64,000 nt of DNA, from NCBI GenBank assembly GCA_019351895.1, contig JABBOH010000006.1, forward strand, positions 59,276 to 123,275. Reading direction: 5' to 3'. The notes beneath the pieces were generated by a model that ran no database searches, was not told where the DNA came from, and saw only the letters and a list, made by a program, of their open reading frames with translations. A program made the position numbers and the translations under genes. Positions 58,290 to 64,000 of the stretch are shown here, piece after piece; position 1 is the stretch's first letter, and every line of letters starts with the position of its first letter. The DNA is from Pseudomonadota bacterium. Lineage in GTDB: Bacteria; Pseudomonadota; Alphaproteobacteria; Acetobacterales; Acetobacteraceae.

Positions 58290-59190
58290 GCCGGCTGCCG
58301 GGCGGCAGCGCGTAGCCGCGCAGGAATTCGGCGGCGGTTACCGGCCCGCGCCCGGCGCGCTGCAGCCGGAGGATGCGCAGCGCGTCCTCGCCGCAGACGA
58401 CCGTCAGCGCCCCATCCAGCACGAGGCCCGGCTCGCCGGGATGACCCGCCACGGCCTCCGCCTCCAGCACCTTGAGGACCTCGGAGCCGAGGGTCGTGAA
58501 AGCGCCGGGCCAGGGATCGAAGGCCCGCGTCTGGCGCTCGATCCGGGCGGCGGACATCGTCCAGTCGATGCGGCCATCGGCGCGGGTGAGGCGCGGCGCG
58601 TAGGTGGCGCCCTCTGCCGGTTGCGGCACCGGGGGTGGATTGTCAGCGAGCGCCTGAAGCACCAGCCCGGCGCCCATCGCCGCGAGCTTGTCGTGGATCT
58701 CGCCAAGCCGCGCGCGCGGCCCGATCGGGACTGTCCCGCGCAGCAGCATCGGGCCGGTATCGAGCCCCGCATCCATCTGCATGATGGTGACGCCGGTCTC
58801 GGTATCACCCGCCAGGATGGCCGCGTGGATCGGCGCGGCGCCGCGCCAGCGCGGCAGCAGGCTCGCATGGATGTTGAGGCACCCGCGAGGCGGAACCGCC
58901 AGCCAGTCGCCCGGCAGGATCAGCCCGTACGCGGCGACGACGACCGCCTCGGGTTGCAGCGCCCGGAACGCCTCGAGGGCCGCGCTGTCGCCGCGCAGCT
59001 TGGCCGGGTGGCGCACCGGGATGCCCAGGCTCTCACCCGCGCGATGCACGGGACAGGGCTGCTGCACATGGCCACGGCCGGAAGGGCGCGGCGGCTGACA
59101 GTAGATGGCCACGACCTCGTGCCCGGCCGCGACCAGAGCCTGCAGCGCCGGCACAGCGAAATCCGGGCTGCCCATGAACACCAGCCGCAT
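58279..59190 (-). CDS. fmt: methionyl-tRNA formyltransferase
   Basis: A 303-residue enzyme that formylates initiator Met-tRNA. The N-terminal MRLVFMGSPDFAVPALQALV, the SLLPRWRGAAPIHAAILAGD catalytic region (Asn-His-Asp set beginning with NIHASLLPRW) and ETGVTIMQMDAGLDTGPML are standard. The C-terminal OB domain (about 205-300) includes RQTRAFDPWPGAFTTLG. Start codon ATG 59190 is 13 nt after the def stop. Confidence 0.96.
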   Translation of the reverse strand: MRLVFMGSPDFAVPALQALVAAGHEVVAIYCQPPRPSGRGHVQQPCPVHRAGESLGIPVRHPAKLRGDSAALEAFRALQPEAVVVAAYGLILPGDWLAVPPRGCLNIHASLLPRWRGAAPIHAAILAGDTETGVTIMQMDAGLDTGPMLLRGTVPIGPRARLGEIHDKLAAMGAGLVLQALADNPPPVPQPAEGATYAPRLTRADGRIDWTMSAARIERQTRAFDPWPGAFTTLGSEVLKVLEAEAVAGHPGEPGLVLDGALTVVCGEDALRILRLQRAGRGPVTAAEFLRGYALPPGSRLGQ

Positions 59191-59203
59191 GGCAGCGCGC
59201 CCC

Positions 59204-59737
59204 TTACCCGATCTTCCGCAGCCGCTTTTCCTTGACCATCTTACGCAGGATCATGTTGCGCTTGAGCGCCGACAGGTGATCGACGAACAGGATGCCGTCG
59301 AGATGGTCGATCTCGTGCTGCAGGCAGGTGGCGAGCAGCCCCTCGGCCTCGATCATCTGCCGCTTGCCCTCGAGGTCCTCGTAGGAGACGACGACCTTTT
59401 CCGGGCGGGTCACGTCCGCGTAATGGCCGGGCAGCGAGAGGCAGCCTTCCTCGCGCGTCGCCTCCTCCAGGCTTCTCTGCTCGACGCGTGGGTTGATCAG
59501 GGTGATCGGGGCCGGCTTCTCGTCCGGCTGGAGGTCGATGACGGCGAAACGAAGATCGAGCGCCACCTGGGGGGCCGCGAGCCCTATGCCGGGTGCGGCA
59601 TACATCGTCGCCAGCATGCGCGGCACCAAATCGCGGACGGTTTCCCGATCCTTCGGTTCGACCGGGCGGGTCTTCGCCTTCAGCCGAGGGTCGGGTGCCA
59701 TGATGATAGTCAGCGGTTCGGGGGCTGGGGTTGTCAT
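59204..59737 (-). CDS. def: peptide deformylase
   Basis: A 177-residue metalloenzyme that removes the N-formyl group from new proteins. The three motifs are PGIGLAAPQVALD, EEGCLSLPG (metal Cys) and CLQHEIDHLDGILFVDHLS (two metal His and the catalytic Glu). The basic C-terminus KMVKEKRLRKIG is alphaproteobacterial in style. It is the first gene of def-fmt-truA, divergent from hsp20 (154 bp between starts). Confidence 0.97.
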   Translation of the reverse strand: MTTPAPEPLTIIMAPDPRLKAKTRPVEPKDRETVRDLVPRMLATMYAAPGIGLAAPQVALDLRFAVIDLQPDEKPAPITLINPRVEQRSLEEATREEGCLSLPGHYADVTRPEKVVVSYEDLEGKRQMIEAEGLLATCLQHEIDHLDGILFVDHLSALKRNMILRKMVKEKRLRKIG

Positions 59738-59795
59738 CCGGAGGATTTAGCGGCACGCCCCGCAAGGAGCAACGGAGTGCCCTGCATTCAGGGTA

Positions 59796-59827
59796 TTGCA
59801 AGAGCGCACGGGGGGAACCACTATATT
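59796..59827 (+). promoter_or_regulatory. candidate heat-shock promoter of hsp20
   Basis: TTGCAA (59796-59801) and CTATATTTT (59821-59829) are spaced by about 19 nt. CTATAT with a TTG-type -35 resembles alphaproteobacterial RpoH (sigma-32) promoters, but the spacing is long for sigma-70. The predicted transcript start near 59834 would give a leader of about 57 nt containing the thermometer-like structure. Confidence 0.4.
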
Positions 59828-59834
59828 TTGTGAA

Positions 59835-59883
59835 CGAGTGCCGCTTTTGGGCTCGTGAATGCTTCGCTCTACGCAGAGGAGGC
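59835..59883 (+). ncRNA. ROSE-like RNA thermometer candidate in the hsp20 leader
   Basis: Hairpin 1 pairs CGAG (59835-59838) with CTCG (59852-59855), with extra CC/GG pairs and a loop of GCTTTT. Hairpin 2 pairs GCTTCGCTCT (59861-59870) with AGAGGAGGC (59875-59883) around the loop ACGC. All of the ribosome site AGAGGAGG is bound, one G (59866) bulges out and one T-G wobble remains. A UYGCU anti-Shine-Dalgarno strand (here TCGCT) with a bulged G is the hallmark of ROSE elements, which melt on heating and control small heat-shock genes in Rhizobiales and others. The ATG (59891) lies 7 nt after the stem. Confidence 0.6.
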
Positions 59884-59890
59884 TCAGGCC

Positions 59891-60415
59891 ATGACGACGC
59901 GTGTCTTCACCTCGCCGCTGTTTCTCGGCTTCGATCATCTGGAGCAGATATTGGAACGGGCATCAAAAACCCAATCCGAGGGTTATCCGCCCTACAATAT
60001 CGAGCAGACCGGCCCGTCCGGGCTCCGCATAACCTTGGCCGTTGCCGGTTTCAGCATGGAGGACCTCCAGATCACCCACGAGGACAATCAGTTGGTGATC
60101 CGGGGCAGGCAAGGAGAGGATGGCCAGAGTCGAGTATTTCTCTACCGGGGCATCGCCTCGCGGCAATTCCAGCGCGCCTTCGTGCTGGCCGAGGGTATCG
60201 AGATCAAGGGGGCATGGCTCAACAACGGGCTGCTCCACGTCGATCTCATCCGCCCTCAGCCTGAAACGCGGGTTCGGACGATCCCGATCGACACGGTAGC
60301 CAAGCCCACGGCTGCGGTGCCGGCACGGGCGAGACGGGATATCCGCGAGGTGGCCGAGGTGCGGCCCGAAACCGGGCCGCAGATGGGAATCGCCCGCATC
60401 GTGGGCGAGCAGTGA
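59891..60415 (+). CDS. Hsp20/IbpA-type small heat-shock protein
   Basis: A 174-residue holdase chaperone. The start ATG 59891 follows AGAGGAGG, and an upstream ATG at 59855 lies inside the leader hairpins. The N-terminus TRVFTSPLFLGFDHLEQILE and YPPYNIEQ are class A alphaproteobacterial features. The alpha-crystallin domain (about 40-130) includes DLQITHEDNQLVIRGRQG and NGLLHVDLIRP, corresponding to the G-x-L signature. The tail is longer than in IbpA and ends MGIARIVGEQ. It is probably heat-induced (see promoter and thermometer). Confidence 0.93.
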   Translation: MTTRVFTSPLFLGFDHLEQILERASKTQSEGYPPYNIEQTGPSGLRITLAVAGFSMEDLQITHEDNQLVIRGRQGEDGQSRVFLYRGIASRQFQRAFVLAEGIEIKGAWLNNGLLHVDLIRPQPETRVRTIPIDTVAKPTAAVPARARRDIREVAEVRPETGPQMGIARIVGEQ

Positions 60416-60473
60416 GCGTCGCGCAGAACGGGACGGGCCGATGAGCCGTCCCTCCAGAAAGGAAAGCGTTAAG

Positions 60474-60728
60474 ATGCGCAGCCAGAACAGGACCAGTGAC
60501 GTGGAGTCGGATGCCGTCCGGGTCCTCGACATCCGCCAGATCACGACCGACCAGCTTGCCCAGCTGGGCGTGTCGCAACTTGCCTACATCAAGCCCGTCA
60601 CCGTGGGGGGCGAGGATGTTTTCGCCATCCATGCGGCCGACGGCACGCCGATGGCGGTCGCCCCCAACCGCGAACTCGCCTGGGGCGCGATCCTCGAGCA
60701 CGAGATGGTGCCCGCCCTCGTCAACTGA
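60474..60728 (+). CDS. DUF1150 family protein
   Basis: An 84-residue soluble protein that follows hsp20 by 58 nt. ATG 60474 has AAAGGA 10 nt upstream; an ATG at 60441 has no site. The segment QITTDQLAQLGVSQLAYIKP, the DGTPMAVAPNRELAWG turn and EHEMVPALVN are the DUF1150 pattern. The hsp20-DUF1150 pair is common in alphaproteobacteria, so a heat-stress role is likely, though the molecular function is unknown. Confidence 0.88.
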   Translation: MRSQNRTSDVESDAVRVLDIRQITTDQLAQLGVSQLAYIKPVTVGGEDVFAIHAADGTPMAVAPNRELAWGAILEHEMVPALVN

Positions 60729-60803
60729 GCATGACCGGCCCGAGCCGGGGGTTGCGGCAAAATTCGCTTCCGCCCGACTCGGGCGATCGGGCATGTCTGC
60801 CTG

Positions 60804-62273
60804 ATGGCTAAATCGACCGCGCGCTACGTGTGCCAAAGCTGCGGCGCCGTCCACGCCAAATGGGGTGGACGGTGCGAAAGCTGCGGCGCCTGGAATTCCA
60901 TCGTCGAGGAGGTGGCGCCCGCGGCCCAGGCGCGCGGCAGAACCGGCGCGCCACGGATTAATCTCGTCGGGCTGACCGGCGAGACGGCGCCACCGCCGCG
61001 CCGGCGCGTCGGGCTTCCCGAGCTTGACCGCGTCCTGGGCGGGGGACTTGTGCCGGCATCCGCCATCCTCGTCGGCGGCGACCCCGGGATCGGTAAATCC
61101 ACCCTCATGCTGCAGGTCGCGGCGCATCTCGCCCGGGCCGGCGGCCGCACCGTCTATATCTCCGGCGAGGAGTCCGTCGATCAGCTGAGGATGCGGGCCC
61201 GCCGCCTCGGTCTGACGGATGCCCCGGTCGAACTTGCCGCCGCGACGGGCGTGCAGGACATCGCGGCGACCGTCTCGGCGGCCGGGCGAGGCGATGGCGA
61301 GCCGGTCGCGCTGCTTGTCATCGATTCGATCCAGACCATGGCGCACGAAGCGCTGGACTCGGCACCGGGGACCGTCGCGCAGGTTCGCGCCTCCGCCCAG
61401 GAACTCATCCGGCTGGCGAAGTCCGAGGGCTTCGCGCTGGTGCTCGTCGGCCATGTCACCAAAGATGGGGCACTCGCCGGTCCGCGGGTGCTGGAGCATA
61501 TGGTCGACGCCGTGCTCTATTTCGAAGGCGAGCGGGGCCATCAGTTCCGCATCCTGCGCGGCGTCAAGAACCGCTTCGGCGCCACGGACGAGATCGGCGT
61601 CTTCGAGATGACGGAGCAGGGGCTGGCCGAGGTCGCCAATCCGTCCGCGCTGTTTCTTGCCGAGCGGCGTGGCAACATTGCCGGCAGCGCGGTCTTTGCG
61701 GGTCTCGAGGGGACGCGCCCGGTCCTGATGGAGATTCAGGCGCTGCTTTCGCCCAATCCCGGCGGTTCGCCGCGCCGGGCAGTGATCGGCTGGGACGGCG
61801 GCCGGCTCGGCATGCTGCTCGCGGTGCTCGAAAGCCGGGGCGGGCTCAGGCTCGCCCAGCACGACATCTACCTCAACGTCGCCGGCGGCCTGCGCATCAG
61901 CGAGCCTGCGGCGGACCTTGCCGTCGCCGCCGCGATCGCCTCCGCCGCTGCCGGGCAACCGACGGACCCGAGCCTCGCCTTCTTCGGCGAGGTCGGATTG
62001 TCCGGCGAGGTGCGGCAGGTGGCGCAGGCCGAGGCGCGGCTGAAGGAAGTCGCCAAGCTCGGCTTCACCTCCGCCGCCATGCCACGCCGCATCGGCGGTG
62101 GCGCGCGCCGGCCGATCGCACCTCCTCCTGGCTTGGCCCTGGTGGAAATCGGCCATGTGAGCGATCTTCTGGCGCACTTCCGGGAACGGCCTGAGGCGCG
62201 CCCGGCCCGGACAGCGGAGCCCGCCGCGAACGCAGCCGCCTTGGACGCAGCCGCCTTGGACCCAGTGGAATGA
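60804..62273 (+). CDS. radA: DNA repair protein RadA
   Basis: A 489-residue RecA-like protein that drives branch migration in recombination. The zinc finger is CQSCGAVHAKWGGRCESCG (residues about 9-27). The P-loop is GGDPGIGKSTLMLQVA and the RadA-specific KNRFG motif is GVKNRFGATDEIG. The C-terminal part is Lon-like (LNVAGGLRISEPAADLAVAA, FFGEVGLSGEVRQV). The last 40 residues are an Ala-rich tail containing a tandem AALD repeat. Its stop overlaps cvpA (ATGA). Confidence 0.96.
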   Translation: MAKSTARYVCQSCGAVHAKWGGRCESCGAWNSIVEEVAPAAQARGRTGAPRINLVGLTGETAPPPRRRVGLPELDRVLGGGLVPASAILVGGDPGIGKSTLMLQVAAHLARAGGRTVYISGEESVDQLRMRARRLGLTDAPVELAAATGVQDIAATVSAAGRGDGEPVALLVIDSIQTMAHEALDSAPGTVAQVRASAQELIRLAKSEGFALVLVGHVTKDGALAGPRVLEHMVDAVLYFEGERGHQFRILRGVKNRFGATDEIGVFEMTEQGLAEVANPSALFLAERRGNIAGSAVFAGLEGTRPVLMEIQALLSPNPGGSPRRAVIGWDGGRLGMLLAVLESRGGLRLAQHDIYLNVAGGLRISEPAADLAVAAAIASAAAGQPTDPSLAFFGEVGLSGEVRQVAQAEARLKEVAKLGFTSAAMPRRIGGGARRPIAPPPGLALVEIGHVSDLLAHFRERPEARPARTAEPAANAAALDAAALDPVE

Positions 62274-62893
62274 CGTGGTTCGATCTCGCCATGCTGCTGG
62301 TGCTGGCGCTGTCGGCGCTGCTGGCGTTCTTTCGCGGCTTCGTGCGCGAGGTGCTGGGGATCGGCGCGTGGGTCGGCGCGATCATCATCGCTTACTGGTT
62401 CTTCCCCTTCGTCTCCCCGAAGTTCGAGCAGTGGATCCAGGCGAAGGAATTCGCCGATCCGGCGGCGATCGCCGTGGTCTTCGTGATCTCCCTCATCGTG
62501 CTCTCGGTCGTCAGCAGCTGGGCGGGCGCGCTCGTGCGCGGGTCCGCGCTCGGCGGGGTCGACCGCACGCTCGGCCTCGTCTTCGGGCTGGCGCGCGGCG
62601 CCGCTGTCCTCGTTTTTTGTTACGTGGCGGCAGGATTGGTGACCACGCCGCAGGACTGGCCCGAGCCGATACGGGATGCGCGGCTGCTTCCCTACGTGTA
62701 TGAGGGGGCACAACAGGCGGTGGCTTTGTTGCCGGCACAGTATCACCCGCATCTCGCGGCCCCGCCGGTCAACCAGCCACCCAGCCTTCAGGACTTGCTG
62801 CAGCCGCAGCCGAAGGGGTCCGCTCTGGCGCCGCCGGGTGCGGTGGGCCGCCAGAGCGCCAGCAGCGGAAGCGGCGCGGTTCGCAGAGAGTGA
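62270..62893 (+). CDS. cvpA: colicin V production family membrane protein
   Basis: A 207-residue inner-membrane protein. Four hydrophobic segments (about 3-20, 25-45, 60-85, 100-125) include AFFRGFVREVLGIGAWVGAI and GGVDRTLGLVFGLARGAAVL, both CvpA hallmarks. The soluble C-terminus is Pro/Gln-rich (about 150-207) and long for the family. It sits between radA (4-bp overlap) and purF (45-bp gap); cvpA-purF is a classic pairing, although the biochemical role is not known. Confidence 0.9.
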   Translation: MTWFDLAMLLVLALSALLAFFRGFVREVLGIGAWVGAIIIAYWFFPFVSPKFEQWIQAKEFADPAAIAVVFVISLIVLSVVSSWAGALVRGSALGGVDRTLGLVFGLARGAAVLVFCYVAAGLVTTPQDWPEPIRDARLLPYVYEGAQQAVALLPAQYHPHLAAPPVNQPPSLQDLLQPQPKGSALAPPGAVGRQSASSGSGAVRRE

Positions 62894-62938
62894 GCCCAGT
62901 CCGGGATCCTGGATCGAGGCTTTTGGGGATTTGATTCG

Positions 62939-64000
62939 ATGATGGACGTGTATGGTTCGGATCGGGCCGAGGAAGCCGGCGACGACGACAAGATGCATGA
63001 GGAATGCGGGGTCTTCGGCGTGTGGCACGCGGTGGACGCGGCGGCCGTCACGGCGCTCGGCCTTCATGCGCTCCAGCATCGCGGGCAGGAGGCGACGGGC
63101 ATCGCGAGCTACGACGGCGAGCGCTTCCATGTCCACAAGGGCCTCGGCCTCGTCGGCGACAATTTCAGCGACGCCAAGATCATCAACAGCCTGCCTGGCA
63201 ACCATGCCATCGGCCATAACCGTTACGCGACCACCGGCGAGACGGTGCTGCGCAACGTCCAGCCGCTCTATGCCGACTTCGAATTCGGCGGCTTCGCGGT
63301 CGGCCACAATGGCAACCTGACCAACGCGCTGGCGCTGCGCCGGCAGCTGGTTCGGCGCGGCTGCCTGTTCCAGTCGACGACGGATTCCGAAGTCTTCATC
63401 CATCTCATCGCCATCAGCCTCTATGCGACGGTGGTCGACCGCCTGATCGACGCGCTGAAGCAGGTCGTCGGCGCCTATTCTCTGGTGGCGCTGTCACAGG
63501 ACGGCCTCATCGGCGTGCGCGATCCGCAGGGTGTGCGGCCGCTGATCCTCGGGCGCCTGCCCCATGCCGACGGCAATGACGGCTGGGTTCTGGCGAGCGA
63601 GACCTGTGCGCTCGAGATCGTCGGCGCCGACTTCATCCGCGATGTCGAGCCGGGCGAGATCGTCGTCATCAACGACCAGGGGCTACGGAGCATCAAGCCG
63701 TTCCACCGCACGACCTCGCGCTTCTGCCTGTTCGAATACGTCTACTTCGCCCGCCCGGATTCGGTGATGGAGGGCAAGCCCGTCTACGCCGCGCGCAAGG
63801 AGATCGGCGCGGTGCTCGCGCGCGAGTCCGGCGTCGATGCCGATGTCATCGTGCCGGTGCCGGATTCAGGCGTGCCGGCTGCCATGGGCTACGCGGCCGA
63901 GAGCGGCATTCCCTACGAGCTTGGCATCATCCGCAACCACTATGTCGGCCGCACCTTCATCGAGCCGACCGACCAGATCCGCAATCTCGGCGTCCGCCTC
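62939..64000 (+). CDS. purF: amidophosphoribosyltransferase (3' end outside window)
   Basis: First committed step of purine synthesis, making 5-phosphoribosylamine. The frame runs from ATG 62939 off the right edge (354 codons visible). The glutaminase nucleophile is Cys23 in MHEECGVFGVW after a short propeptide, with LHALQHRGQEATGIASYDG, GHNRYATTGET and AVGHNGNLTNAL following. The phosphoribosyltransferase part begins DVIVPVPDSGVPAAMGYA and continues to the PRPP region IGIIRNHYVGRTFI-like LGIIRNHYVGRTFIEPT. It is separated from cvpA by 45 bp. Confidence 0.97.
   Translation, partial: MMDVYGSDRAEEAGDDDKMHEECGVFGVWHAVDAAAVTALGLHALQHRGQEATGIASYDGERFHVHKGLGLVGDNFSDAKIINSLPGNHAIGHNRYATTGETVLRNVQPLYADFEFGGFAVGHNGNLTNALALRRQLVRRGCLFQSTTDSEVFIHLIAISLYATVVDRLIDALKQVVGAYSLVALSQDGLIGVRDPQGVRPLILGRLPHADGNDGWVLASETCALEIVGADFIRDVEPGEIVVINDQGLRSIKPFHRTTSRFCLFEYVYFARPDSVMEGKPVYAARKEIGAVLARESGVDADVIVPVPDSGVPAAMGYAAESGIPYELGIIRNHYVGRTFIEPTDQIRNLGVRL

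Noticed and set aside
60246..62177. 643-codon minus-strand frame opposite hsp20, DUF1150 and radA
   Set aside because: Same type of shadow frame; the genes on the plus strand explain the region completely.
61868..63403. 511-codon minus-strand frame opposite radA, cvpA and purF
   Set aside because: Low-complexity Arg/Glu/His composition, no domain, and it crosses three well-supported plus-strand genes.

Overview
This is a GC-rich chromosomal segment of an alphaproteobacterium, most likely from the Rhodospirillales/Acetobacteraceae. Three things point there: the F-type ATP synthase is split into two operons (atpI-B-E-b'-b and atpH-A-G-D-C) and has a separate b' subunit, an hsp20 gene is followed by a DUF1150 gene, and the orders xerC/priA/atpH and def-fmt-truA match that group. 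I saw no tRNA, rRNA, CRISPR array, transposase or prophage block. The placement is inferred from gene content, not from a database search.

Layout. 1-4.2 kb: the tail of an unknown gene, an Nfu-type Fe-S carrier and a sugar-type ABC importer (binding protein, permease, ATPase). 4.4-5.4 kb: uraD and uraH of urate breakdown, divergent from the importer. 5.6-8.1 kb: the F0 operon. 8.1-13.3 kb: cardiolipin synthase, a DUF4410 lipoprotein, AMP nucleosidase, a GH19 lysin and a His-rich mini-lipoprotein. 13.3-17.5 kb: ribF, xerC, priA. 17.7-22.6 kb: the F1 operon. 22.6-30.1 kb: a response regulator/histidine kinase/glycosyltransferase operon, a very large double glycosyltransferase and a YihY-type membrane protein.

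30.5-37.7 kb is the most interesting part. A close RpfF-type enoyl-CoA hydratase (diffusible signal factor synthase) is divergent from a two-gene operon encoding a REC-PAS-GGDEF-EAL protein and an RpfC-like hybrid kinase (membrane input, HisKA, HATPase, REC, HPt). This looks like a complete fatty-acid quorum-sensing and cyclic-di-GMP circuit in which a GGDEF-EAL protein stands where Xanthomonas has the HD-GYP regulator RpfG. A PLP-dependent ornithine/lysine-type decarboxylase lies beside it.

37.8-45.5 kb: M3 oligopeptidase, AarF-type kinase, a DUF3311 plus sodium/solute symporter pair (MctP-like), an MFS transporter, a small lipoprotein and a HAD phosphatase. 45.6-51.6 kb: three translationally overlapping glycosyltransferase genes, a polytopic membrane protein and a potassium channel. 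51.7-58.3 kb: ilvC, ilvN, ilvB, miaA, serB, a small unknown and truA. 58.3-64 kb: fmt, def, hsp20 with a ROSE-like RNA thermometer candidate in its leader, DUF1150, radA, cvpA and the 5' part of purF, which runs off the end.

Non-coding signals worth attention are the ROSE-like leader at 59835-59883, a nine-copy hexamer repeat coding for Ser-Pro in uraH, four 11-bp repeats ahead of atpH, two terminator-like hairpins between ilvN and ilvC, and a FadR/GntR-like operator between the ABC importer and uraD.
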